Shown piece after piece: positions 24,068 through 35,841 of a stretch of 64,000 nt of DNA. The position numbers and the translations under genes were made by a program. Each line of letters starts with the position of its first letter. The stretch's first letter is position 1. Under the pieces are notes generated by a model. The model saw only the letters and a list, made by a program, of their open reading frames with translations, searched no databases and had not been told where the DNA came from. The stretch is from Isoetes taiwanensis (Eukaryota > Streptophyta > Lycopodiopsida > Isoetales > Isoetaceae): positions 3,294,561 through 3,358,560 of the forward strand of contig JAJEKV010000092.1 of NCBI GenBank assembly GCA_021234155.1, in the 5' to 3' direction.

Positions 24068-26957
24068 CCTTAAAATACCTTAAACCTCTACCATTTCTTG
24101 TAGTTCAAATTTAAAATTGCCCTCCATTTTACATGCAAAGTGCCATTTTCTGGTGGTGATGCCTTGATTTTAATATGCATATTGGAGTATCAAAACTTAA
24201 GTTTTAGGTGTTTTGCAAGCTTAAGATATCATGTTAAATCAGGGAGACTACAAAAATCATATTGAATAACCACATTGCCAAAAGTTCAGATGAATGTCCT
24301 AAGCATTTCATGGTGACATAAATTTTACATTTTACAAAGTTGAAAGTGGCAATAAGGCTCATAAATAAGTGATTATAATATTAAAAGTATTGTGAGGCTA
24401 TGCGTGCATAGCACTATGACTACACAACGATATATGAAGCACTGGGTGTTTGTTAAAGCATTGTGAGGCTATCCGCGCATAGCACTATGACTACACAAGA
24501 GTGTGAACCATTGGAAAGAGTGTTATAGAATTAACAATAATGCAAAATATCATGACTTAGCACCGTGACTACACAAAACATTATGCATGTGTATACCCAT
24601 GGCTAAGGAAGACAATGTTACTGAGCTATCTAAGTAGAACCAACTTGAAGACACAAGTTGTCACTTTGCACACCAAAATGTTGTCAAGCTAAGTGCTTAT
24701 AGTAGTCAAGAAGATATTGTTAGGATACGTAGATTGCAACCTTTTGTGTAATAAGAAAGATAACAAAATAATGGTAGATTGGGAGGAAACTAGGTAGGTA
24801 GAAACAATAACATGGTAGAAAAAGTGGGTAGGTAGGAGGTAACATGGTAGGTAGGGGCTATGTGCGCATGGGCAAGTTTTCGATGCTATGCACGCATAGC
24901 GCAAAGTTATATTTTTTTTTTTTGGCCAGACACAGGATTCGGCTTAATCGGCTCAGGAATTGGAGGAAGATCTCCCTTTCGGGACACTTTGGTTGCATAC
25001 TTTCGGGAAGACACGTGAATCAAAGGTCTTGCAATCGAAGATCTTGTAGTCTTCAGGTCTTGCAGTTGGAGGTCTTGCTAGGATTTAAAGCTTTGGCCGA
25101 GCTCTTCCTTCCTTGCTATGCTTATGCTCTGAATATTATTTTAAGGCTTTGTTCACAGAAGAGCAGGTCGAATGTAGTAGTAATGCTTTGCAGGATGGGA
25201 TCTTGAAATCACACCTCTTACCCGGAGCTTTTGCAGCAGGATTTCTCTAATCCTAGCATGATTGCTGAGGTAAGAAGATTCTATCTATTAGTCTATTAGT
25301 TCTGCCATTTCTACTCTGACTACTTATGGAAAAGCATTATGGGACAATCTTGCAGATAAATTTGGTCCTTTTTCTTTTGTAAAATGAGGTTTGAGATGAT
25401 TTAGAAGGTGATTTCGCAGGTGGGGTTTGATGATTTAGCAAGCACTTTCGGGTAAAATTTTGAGATATTCTGAGTTATTTCTTCTCTTTGCAAATAATTT
25501 CTAGAGCCAGATGCCTATACTTGCTTTGTTTCTGGAACAACAACTTGCCTTTAAGAGCGTGTTCAGTTAAGTTTATGATTTAAAGAAGCATGTTCAGTTA
25601 ACTTTATGATTTAAATTCTTACTTGTAACAAAGTAGTAACTCACTTACGAGTTTTAACATAGTTTTGTTTAAAAGTTTGCAGCTAGAAACCCTTAGTTGC
25701 AGGGATATGATTAGCATTCATGGCCTTTTCTTTTATCTGAACTTTCTACCCATGCTCAAGTAAGGCTGTTAGAATATTGTTATAAGTCTAGCAAAATCAA
25801 TTATTTTTGAAAGATTCAAGGACCAAGAGGGCTTTGAAAATTTCCTTATTGTTTCTCAAAGGTTTTCTCTCTGCAGCTGTACATATTCTTCACATTTTAA
25901 TTACATTCAATGGAACCGTGATTTTAAATGTTGTCTATGTGGGCATAGCCGAGAGCTTTTAAATATTGTTGCTTGTCTATGCGCGCATGGACAAGCGATA
26001 TATTTTAAAGCTCTATCCTTTGCAAGTATAGGATAGATGTTGACAAAACTAGGTGCTTGCCCATGCGCTTATAGAGATGACATATTATTTAGGATTTCCT
26101 TTCTATGCCCACATTGTATGTGTCCATGCCATGAGCTTTTATTCTTTGGTTTTTAGTTCTTAATGAGAAATGTTGAATGTCCAGTAGTGTGTAATATGTT
26201 TTTATGAGCAAAGATGTAGCATATTCTAATGCTTGTACACCAGTTAAAAAGTACAAGCAAACACCTGGTTTTATATATACTTTATGTAAAGATGAACAAT
26301 TGATCTTTAAAGATTTTAATGTCAATTGATATGTTGCTTGCTTTGTGATCTTCCTGTAAGTTCAAAAATATAATAAATGTTGCCTTCTGAATTTCTCATT
26401 CATTTCAATGCAATTCAAATGTATAATTTTTTTTCTACAACTTGTGTTTATGGTTGTCTTCACAAATGTGCTTGTTTTACGTTGCTATTAGTCCTTTTAA
26501 ACAAAGTTTACATCTGAGATCCTAAACATGCATGAATTTAGATTTGAAAAGGGAATCCACTTGATACCACTGTTAAAACGATTGGCGAAGAAGATGACGA
26601 CAAAGAAAACCTTCATGCTAAGCAAGTTCCACTTGATATTTAAAACTCTTCGACCTAATCATTATTATTTGATTAGCAAGTACCATTATTATTTATTATT
26701 TGACTTGTATTCTTTCTAGAGTAGTTAAAATTGACTCTCTCTGTCTATGCACGCATAGACAAAACGCTATTCAAAAAGGTTCCACTTGATGCTTAAAAAC
26801 GAAATTGGCCTTGTTTAATGCAAATGTGATGATTACATTTTCATGAGCTTATATCTCTTTTATGTATTTGAACTAATGTGTCTCTCTCTATGGGCGTATA
26901 GATTATGTGTAGTGTAATTTGCAATCTTGTATCATAAAAGCCCATATTCTAAACGAG
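23346..26957. other. Intergenic DNA with recurrent CTATGCGCGCATAG-type palindrome
   Basis: No gene is recognised. A T-run of about 26 bases lies at 24035-24061, and a shorter one near 24909. Self-complementary words of the form CTATGCRYGCATAG recur at 24398-24411, 24470-24483, 24886-24899, 25977-25990 and 26744-26759, with weaker forms at 24858, 25935, 26060 and 26888 and one outlying copy at 13840. A duplicated phrase, GTGAGGCTAT followed by GCATAGCACTATGACTACAC, occurs at about 24392 and 24463. Confidence 0.5.
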
Positions 26958-27425
26958 GTGCACCATTTACTATTATAGTCGTCGGATTCGTCGATCCTAT
27001 GATCCAGATCGTATGTTGGGGCCTGTGAGCACCTCTCGTTTCACTTATAGTCATTTATGATTGGAGGCGCCTATGATTTTGATATATGAAATACGCTTTC
27101 GCATAAGGTTTTGTTTGATATATGAAATACGCTTTCGCATAAGGTTTTGAGGGAATATCGAACCCCTATATGGCTTTGCCTAAGATTTTAGAATATGAAA
27201 TACGGGGGCTCGAACCTCTACCAAAATAACTCAATGTCCTAATAAGACCACTTTAACCAATATATCCAGTGCGCTAATGTAATTTTTTTATATCTTGAAT
27301 CTATGTTTTTTTTTTTTATAACAACCCATTAGATTGTTTTAGGGATATATAGTCTATGGTTTCAGGAATTGTTATTTTTTACATCCATATCAAATCCCCC
27401 TGGAACCTCCTGTTATTTTGCTACA
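26958..27425 (-). repeat. tRNA-headed repeat (SINE-like), solitary minus-strand copy
   Basis: This copy is the reverse complement of the unit repeated at 40.8-42.5 kb. Read on the minus strand it has a poly(A)-like run near 27300-27320. An A-box-like TTAGCGCACTGG lies at about 27267-27278, and a B-box-like GAGGTTCGAGCC at about 27207-27219. It ends in the ACGATCTGG head region. A 37-bp internal duplication (ATGAAATACGCTTTCGCATA twice, 27085-27150) is private to this copy. Several C-to-T changes suggest age. Confidence 0.7.
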
Positions 27426-28637
27426 TATTTGTTCTACTTTGACCACAATATTTTCACGCGCTCCAAAAATAGTTCTTTTCAATGTGTTGTTCTTGTGTTT
27501 CAAAAAATATGCCAAAAGTACCAAATTTTGATGTTTTTGAAAAAGAAATCTGCAATTGCACCACAGGTCATTAGTGCGTTTGCGAGATCACCTTGTTTAA
27601 TCCAGAAGAAGTTAATGTACAGACTTAATTACATTTTGTTTATCAAATGCATATGGAACCAAAATGCCTACAATAAAGACAATATTCATTGGATGCACAC
27701 TGAACAGTCACGTTTAACTCGATGCAACTCGCCTATTAAGGTTCATATAGAGAGCAGGTAATCATTTCAAGCAAAGCTTCAAGACAACACACAATATTTT
27801 GAAAAATCTTGAGAATTGCCTCATTATGGCAGTTATACAAATCTCAAATTTTTACCTTCCTCTATACTAAAGAATTTGGAGGATGCATTTGAGATTTGCT
27901 TTGCTATATCAAGCTCCTTGTCAAATTCTTCAATTGAAACAATGGTAATACAAATAGTTAATTGGCAGCTAGAGAGAATTTGTAGTCCTATATTTGCCGA
28001 AGTAACAAATTTTCACTACTTTACTCTCAATGCATTTCATTTATCTTCGTATATTAGAAAGGAACAAAAGGAAAGCATATTATATGTATAATCAATATTA
28101 TGCAGTAAACATATAACGCTAACCAAATACCCACAAAGGTAGCTCCCTAATGGGCTCTAATATCTTTGAGGTTTTGTTCCATACCCCAAAGAATCTTTAT
28201 TTAGAGTATTTTGTCTCAGAGATGAATTACAAACGTCTATTCTATTCATTCTGTGGTCTTTACATTACAACACAAGCAAGGCGCTATTGGAGGAATAAAA
28301 AGAGAGCTTATAGATTCAACTGACAAACCAAAATTAGTTAATAGGAATGATATACATCCAAGATCAATGATTACCTACAAGATATTCATAGTTCACTCCC
28401 AATGTTTATGGTTGAAAACATATTAAGGTGTACCATTTTGAAACCTGCCAAAGCAGCTACACTAGGCACTTCTGAACTAAGTACTTTCTCCTTTTGCTTT
28501 TCATAGCAAAACTAATTCAAAAACTAAAAATAAAAGTCAAAGTGCAGTTAATAGTCAAAGTAAGGAAAAAGCCAAAATAGAGGCCAAAATAAATATATCA
28601 ATTTTAGAACTCATTTTTATTGAGATATTACACAAGT
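27426..28637. other. Intergenic DNA, nothing recognised
   Basis: Open frames at 27369-27761 and 27816-28091 (plus) are low-complexity or match no family I know. No repeat or RNA gene was identified. Confidence 0.35.
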
Positions 28638-29845
28638 ACCTAGTATTCACGCCCACTTTATTGGCTCCCGAAACCAAGTTCGCGAACCAAGTGGGTTCGC
28701 CCAGGCGAACCCGGAAAATTCGCTTGGGCGAACCCACTTGGTTCGCCTGGGCCGATCTGGCGGGAGGGAGGGGGGCCTGGGGGTCGGCGTGGGTTTTTTC
28801 CCACCGGTTCGCTGGCTTAACCCGAACCCGGGGGGTTAGTTGCAGGCTTGGCAGGTGCGGACGGGGGCTTGGAGTACGGCGGCCGTTTCTGCAGCCCACC
28901 AAACAAACTGAGCCCTCTGATGGGCTATTGAGCTTCTCCGAATTTGAAAATGGTAGGATTTGGGGTTTTCTGCATTGGCGACCTTCCGGATCAGAGCATT
29001 GCAAGCCTTGCAGAGCAGTACAAGTTTTTGCTTTGCTTTGCAAGTTTTGCTTTGCTGGTTTGCTGGTTCTGTTGGCAACCATTCTTCTCGCTCAAATCTG
29101 CACAAACTTTTCATTTTGCTGATTTCCCTTGCTCCGTTAGCAATCATCCGGCTCAGATCAGTGCAAGTCCAGTGCAATCCAGCCCCCGTTGCATGCGTTT
29201 CCATTTTTTTTTCCCTTACTTGCTCTCTGCTGCTTGAGGCGTTGATGCAACAGGAGTATCTTTTGCAAATCTCTTCCAGCTCTACTTATTTGGTATTTCC
29301 TCTCCAACTCTGTTGTTGCTCACATGGCTGGGAAGCAATACACAGGGAGGCCTTTTGCTGTCAGCCTGGATTTTTTGTGGCAGTGGAGGAATTTTTTACT
29401 TAGGAGGCCCGGTATCACCGATGCGATATTTGGTGGAGGTGAAGGCGTTTGCCACGAAGCCAAAGACAGAAGTTGTTTGATTCTCATTCCTCGACGGTTT
29501 TCTCTGGGCGGTGGCCTTTGTGTTGCAAGCAGAACCGGTGGGTTCGCCTGGGCGAACCCGGCAGGGCAGCAATCAATGCTCTGCCCCTCAGCCGATCTGC
29601 CGCTTCCGCTGCCTCTCGCCATCCGCCACTAACTCGGTTTGGGGTTCGCAAGCGGCTAACCAAAGAGGCAACACCACGCAGTATTCAAGCCCGCTGACGC
29701 CGCCACGCCATTTATGGGTTCGGGCCTGGGCGATCCGACGGCTCAGATGGGCGATTTTGGGGGTTCGCCTCAGGCGAACCCTAGCGCCCTCAAGTTAGTT
29801 CCGGGAGCCGATCGAAGCACCGTAGTATTCAACGCTGACTACTTT
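28638..29845. repeat. GC-rich block with repeated GGTTCGCCYRGGCGAACC palindromes
   Basis: A block of about 1.2 kb stands out from the AT-rich surroundings by its GC content. The palindrome GGGTTCGCCCAGGCGAACCC or a close variant occurs at 28693-28712, 29540-29559 and 29761-29781, with a half-site at 28739. Around 28687-28741 two such units form a larger hairpin (arms of about 23 bp). GGCTCCCG near the left end is matched by CGGGAGCC near the right end. A phrase AGTATTCA plus CGC/CTGAC occurs at both borders and at 29678. Overlapping open frames on all strands are explained by GC content and are not called as genes. Confidence 0.6.
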
Positions 29846-32800
29846 TTTCTGGGTACCTTTATGATTTCCTAAATGATACTTTAAGGGACACCTTGTGCAC
29901 TAAGTATCCTCTACACAACAAACCTTCTACTATATACGAATGACGATTTGCCATGCATTCTGATGTCGATGCACAGTAGAGGGAGGGACTATTGATATAT
30001 GGTAATCATTTTTCTTATTTAATTTTAAAATGCAAAAGTCATTTATTCGTTGTTGCCAAATCACCCATCCTTGGCCATTCTTGCCCTAAAAACAAAAAAT
30101 CTTTATAATCCAAATTTTCTTATTCCAAAATGCAATGGGCTTTGAAAAAATTGAATTTGGCCAAATTTAGACACCCAAAATCGATTTCTTGAGATGCATG
30201 CAAAACTAGCATATCTACTCCAGGCCTGTCTACACCTAGTTTCATCTTATCCCTCTCTGCCACAACTCATTTTAGAAAAAACATTCAAGAAACATCATAA
30301 AAAAAATTCAAAAATCTTAAGTTCTAAGTCATTGTTGCAAAGTGACAGTTTATTAGTCAAAAATCGATTTTTGAGGTCACATTTGCATATTTCTTGCATG
30401 TCGAAGATAGCTGTAGGTGTTAAAATTGAAAAAAATAATTCATTTGCTCATTCTGCAAAAATTTGAATTCTGCTAGGAACATTGACTTTATTTTGACTTG
30501 GTCAAATTGTCAAAATTGAATGGGTTTTGCATATGTCTTGGGGTTATACTTTTGGTCATAGATTCTTTGCATATTAGACCACCTACTTCAATTGAAATGG
30601 CATCAAAAATTGAGATTGTTTGTGAGTGGCATAAGTTGTGCTGAGAGTGCCTTTTCTTGGTTTTGGGAAATCACTTGAAACTTGAGTTTTTTGCATTACC
30701 TGTGCAAGTTTCTTGCATAGATTTATTGCATTAAGCAACTTGGAGGTTCTAAACCACTGAGGTTGAAGGTTTGCCAGAAACACCTTCAACAGCCATATAC
30801 TTGTCCTTGACATGACTTCTCTTCATTGACTACAAATGTGTTCGAGTTGAGGTTCTTTGGCACTTCTTGGCCAAGGGTTGGTCTTCTGCCCACAGAACTT
30901 GGTCCCTAGGGTAATGTCAATATTTGTTGGCAGAGCCGAGCCGCAGTTCTGAGGTGGGTAAGTCACCCCTGTTGCATTTTGACTTGCATTGAAAGACATC
31001 ACCTAAAATCCAACATGCCAAGGTGGCTTTAGCATTCCAATTCAAACATTAATGGCCTAGAAATGCCAAGGTGGCCCCAGCATGCCACCTAGGCTCCAAT
31101 ATGATCTCCCTCTCTCCCTTCCCCTCCCCCCTCTCTGATTGGGTCTGATAGAAGAGTTGGCACCTTCTCCAAGTCGAACAAGGCCAGGACCTTGCATGGC
31201 TACCTCACCAAAAGGGAGAGGCCAAGCCCCAGGAGATGGACCCCAAAAAGTTACCCGAGGCAGCCTTTCCTGGCAGTGCTCCTCCGGGAGGCCAGATGCT
31301 AATGCCCCCGGCTCGGAGTTCGATTTCCCTATCCAACCATTGAATCCTCCATTCCAGAGCCTTGCATCAAGCAAGTTCAAAAAAATCTGAGATCAGTCCG
31401 GGAGAATTTATCTAACCACGAAGCGTTTTGCGGGCGACTGTGTAGAAACCCAAGTGTTTCGTTGTTCGGGCAGTATAGAGACTCCAAAATGGCGATTTGA
31501 TTCACCATATCATCCGAAATGGTGAAATTACCCTAGATACCAAGTTACATGGTCAGTTTTGGCAACAAAGGAAATACAAACACTCTACGTGGCAGCATTC
31601 CGCAGCTAGTACCTCCGAGGCCAATTGATTACAAATATGTAGGACATGAGTTACTTTGGCGCTTCTTGGAGAAATGGTGGTCTTCTACCATGGTCCCCAG
31701 GGTAATGTCAATATTTTGATCCATTCGCGGAGCCAATTCACAGTTATGGAGTGGGAGAGTTGCCTCCGTGGCCAGGGCTTTTGGGAGAGGGCTTTTGGGG
31801 CGAGCTGCTTCCGGGAGGTTTAAGGGTTCTTCTTCTGGCATCAATACTCTCCCTCTACGTGATGACATGGCTCAAGGTCCTATTCGAATCTAACTAGAAC
31901 ATGACATCTGAAACGTAAACCCTGTGTGTTGCTAGGTCACTGTAAGGTTTACGTTATGGAGGTTGAATTTTGGCCATGTGCAGTCGAGACATGGTCGAGA
32001 AGCTGCAGTTGAAAATGCAAAGCAATAGGAATTGACGGAATGGGGTTTAGATTTATCCTCCTCCCAATGTGGCAATTAGAAGTCAAGAGCGTCATTAACC
32101 ATGTTTTGCCGGACACTCTGAAATGACAAATTGATTGTTCCACAAAGTTCATACACTGATATTACCTCGTGGGACTGAGTTTCACGACAATCTGATTCAT
32201 TGGCATCTCCACTTTTCGGGTCTAGAAAGGTCTAGTCATATTCTACCAAAAGTGCCTAAAATGCTTAACCATCATGTGACATGGCACATCATCCAAAAAA
32301 TGCCATGTCACCATATTGAATGATGCTTCTTCTAAAAAGTTGCAAAATAGGCTAGGCAAATTCTTCATTTTTCCATCCATCCATATTTTTCCACATCATA
32401 ACTGATTTTTGCCACCTCATTGCTCATCTTGGCCACCTCACCATTGTTCTAATAGAAACTTGATTGCTCTTAGCTAGTTAGAACCTAATAGGATATGGAG
32501 GTGGGGTGACTCCATTGCATACATATCCCACATTGAATCACATGCACAAGCCCTATTTGTATAAGTGAAATCTAGTGCACCTCAATTTCGCCAAATACCC
32601 CCCTCTGGGCAATCTAGAATATGGAGCACAGAACAAAATTATTTCACTTTGTGAAGGCTTTTTCTATTTTTGTCTATAATAATGCCTGCCTACCTTGTAG
32701 AATAAACATTTAGGAAGCTAGAATTTTCTCAAATGCTAACGTCATGCATTCCATCTAATGAAGGAGGTTGAACAAAATTAACCTCCTTTATAAATGGCCC

Positions 32801-35177
32801 ACAGAATTAAAGCATTTAACCTAGTTTTAAATTAGCATCCGGGTGGAGGTTGCTTTATCCAGCATTTGAAATTTGTAAACAATTACCTCCATCCAACGGC
32901 TGAGATGACTGGTTTAGATGGTGATCCATGTCCTGTCATCCGATTGGCCCAAAATTAATGGCCTGGATTTGATCCATGCATTGAGTTTTTCCCTCCTTTC
33001 TCTCTTGTGATCTCTATTTTCAAAGGTGGTTCGTATGATCCGCAATGTGCATGATCCGGTTTCTGATCCGGCTTCTAATCCGCAATTCTCAAACACGGAT
33101 GTATGATCTGCAAAGGAAGATTCAGGAAGGTGGTTCTGATCCGCTTAGAGGGGCTTGCTTACAGGTGAGGTTTGTGCTCTGCTGTATTTCTGGAATTCGA
33201 CCGTGATAGAAAGACCGAAACCTCTACTTCCATATTCTTATCTGCACAGGAGAATAGAAAGAAATGTTTAGGGTTTCAAGAACTTAGGGCAGAGGCGATG
33301 GCCGCCAGTTGCTCTGCAGAGATCTCTGGTGGAAATGCGTGGCTGGAAGAGCAGCTTAGTTGCTGCATATTGCAGGGCTAGGACCTTTTGTATTAGCGAT
33401 TTTGTTGCTCAAGGCCCGGCCACTGATTCCTAAGGGATTATCTATTAGTTCTTGCCATGGTTAGGGATTGGGTACCTTCAACAGCCCACCAACTCTGTGC
33501 AGAAGCCAGAAGGCAAGTTCGGCTGGCATAGCTATCTAGGTAATTTTTTGTTTTTGATGGAGGACTTAATGAAGGATTTAACAATAATAATTATCGGTTT
33601 AGGTAGCATAGTTACGTCTATAAATTCATTTTCCACTGGTATGCAAGCTTAATTACTTGTGGGTCTGCTGCAGGTGTGGCTATTGGAGAACTGGAGGCTT
33701 TTCAGGAAGTGGAAATGGAGTACGTATCAGTCAGATCACATGCCCAAAGGCCAAAAGATTCGAATTCATTGGCTTCATCTTGTCTCGAAAATATCAGAAT
33801 TGGAGCATACAAAATACAAGAATTGGAGAATACAATAATTGGAGAATGGTTTTGCTTTCTGGTTTTGTTGGGCTGTTCTTGACATGTGACATCATGCATT
33901 GTAATATCAGATACATTGAAAATATCTATTAGTGTTTTTCAATGGTTTTATGGGCATATATTTTATTGGTATCCAATGGTTCAGTAATAATAGAACTTAG
34001 AAACAAGCACTTATATATAAGAAAGCACTTAAATTCATGCTCATTAGATAATGCCAAAATTCATTTGTTTACTATTGCAATCATGCAATTTCTTTCCCCG
34101 TGACAACGGAAAAACTGCAATTCTTAAGTTTTTATGTTTCTTTAAAACTACACTAAAAAAATACATGTGTATCAGTACAAAAACAACACGTGGTTTTACT
34201 ACAAACAATGAAAACCACGCATAAATTTTTACCCATGAAAACAATGCGTGGACAATTGAAGGAAAACTATGCTAAAATTTTTACATATGCATTGTTTCTA
34301 GGTCAAGACCACATCTAAAAACCATACATTGCTTTTTATTCGGGGGAAAAGAATGATTAGAGTTCTTTGATCTAAAAGGGCCAACAAATATCGGGTTCCA
34401 TGTGTCTTAGAAATTAGCAAATTTCACTTGTTTATATAGCGGATATAGCAGCAAAAAAAGTATATTGTGTTCAAACACAAGAAATCCTTTTTGTATTCTG
34501 GAATATACTTGCTATTAATACACATCCTATTTTGGAATAGCGAAAAGAAAAACAAAGCAACATCAACTAGGTTTTTTGGCATTTTTTATTTATTTCAATG
34601 ACCTTGCGATTGTTTTTGTTTGTTTTGTGGGGATAAGGGATCGTGGTTGTAAATAATAAAGGAATTTTTTTTGTTTGTTGTGTAAGGACCAGGGATACTG
34701 GATCATGGTTCAAAATGATAGAGGAAAATGTATTCCGGAATACACTTTATATTCCAGAATACGTTCTTGTTTTTTTTTCTGATTTTGCTCAAGACGATCT
34801 TTCTGTGGAGACCGCGCACTACCATTTCACGATGGCGATGGCTTTGGCATTGGTGCTAGCGACAGGCTACATGGTCTTCAAAGTTCGTTTGTGCAGTAGA
34901 GTTGTCGAACTGCCAAAAAAAGAACCACATCGACTGCAATAGGGTTTGTGCAGTAGGGTTATTGCCAGTTTAGTTCGGTGGGATCTGGAAGCACTGCCAG
35001 ACCTTCCAACGCATAGGAATGACCTCCCAACGCATTGTCATGATGCTTTGCTATTTCAAATCAAACTCATTTGGTCACTAGTTCCGGCACTTACAGAACA
35101 AATCCGGTTGCACAAGGTTTAAGATTTTGCACCACTTCAGAAAAATATAAGTTACGCGGTCCATTTTGGAGGTGCAG
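29846..35177. other. Intergenic DNA with two related segments, no gene recognised
   Basis: Segments at about 30850-30960 and 31640-31760 share landmarks: GGNACTTCTTGG / GGNGCTTCTTGG, TGGTCTTCT, then CCNAGGGTAATGTCAATATTT, then GGAGCC. They are diverged copies of one sequence. Short frames at 33172-33381 and 33676-33882 look exon-like but match nothing I know. A small 20-bp-period repeat on AGAATTGGAGAATACAA lies at 33790-33845. No tRNA or rRNA gene is seen. Confidence 0.4.
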
Positions 35178-35414
35178 GAAAGTTATCAATGCCGAAGCAC
35201 AGCTGTGATCACTGCTCTCAAGAGCACAGCTAAAAAGGATGAGGCCAAATTACCCAATGTGCTAAAAGCCCAGGTATCCAGATTGATCAAAATAGATTTG
35301 CTATCTGTTTTATATGAGCTCCAAATGCAAAACGAGATGGACCTCGCTATCATGGTGTGTGATCCTTTTAACATTTTTAAACAATCTTCTCATTGATTTG
35401 CATTTCCTTTAGGT
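35178..35414 (+). pseudogene. PPR-like protein exon, next exon cut by LTR element
   Basis: A 177-bp exon (35178-35354) preceded by a GTGCAG acceptor encodes YQCRSTAVITALKS and VSRLIKIDLLSVLYELQMQN. It resembles the conserved first domain of the small plant PPR-related family typified by Arabidopsis At1g62350. A short GT...TTTCCTTTAG intron (35355-35412) follows in phase 0. The following exon should begin with a Val-Phe-type sequence, but only two bases (GT) remain before the LTR retrotransposon begins at 35415. Upstream exons were not found. The fragment is therefore truncated by the element. Confidence 0.6.
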
Positions 35415-35759
35415 TGTCAAGGTTGCACCAAGAAAGGGAGAGAAGGGGATGCACACCAATATCCGAGAGCGCAAGCTCCCAAAACAAAGGCAAAAATGGA
35501 ATTGTATTCAATGTTGTATGTCAATACATGAAGTACAATGATATAGACAAAACGGTGATACTAAGAATAGTATTAGCCGTTCAACCACCGCCCACTAATA
35601 ACAGCCGTTACTTAGTTAGGTCGGTGCTCGATCTTCGATAAGGTGCCGACCGTGTTCGATTCAAGACTTTCTCAAAGACCATCGCGGTCTTGAAGCCGAA
35701 GTCGCCGCTTCAAAGACGTCTAGCAAGATGGTGGTCTCGATATCACATATATCTTGACA
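35415..35759 (-). repeat. 3' LTR of the gag-only element
   Basis: This LTR is 345 bp. Compared with its partner it appears identical over the first 215 bp and the last 43 bp (plus-strand order) but differs heavily in a patch at 35630-35716. The six-base length difference between the LTRs comes entirely from this patch. Confidence 0.92.
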
Positions 35760-35841
35760 CTCCTCCTTGATGAGAGATCGCCATCTCCATGCTTAGCCTC
35801 CTCCTCCTGGAGATAAGATCTGAATCTTGGTCAAGGCTCGC

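Noticed and set aside
13840-26760. CRISPR-like array
   Set aside because: The recurring palindrome is irregularly spaced over kilobases and in a plant nuclear context; there are no uniform spacers or cas genes.
28555-29798. Several overlapping frames of 90-175 codons
   Set aside because: They arise from the high GC content of the palindromic block; no domain or consistent strand.
31139-31390. Possible tRNA or SINE head because of GAGTTCGATTTCC near 31316
   Set aside because: No convincing A-box or cloverleaf partner at the right distance and no second copy in the window.
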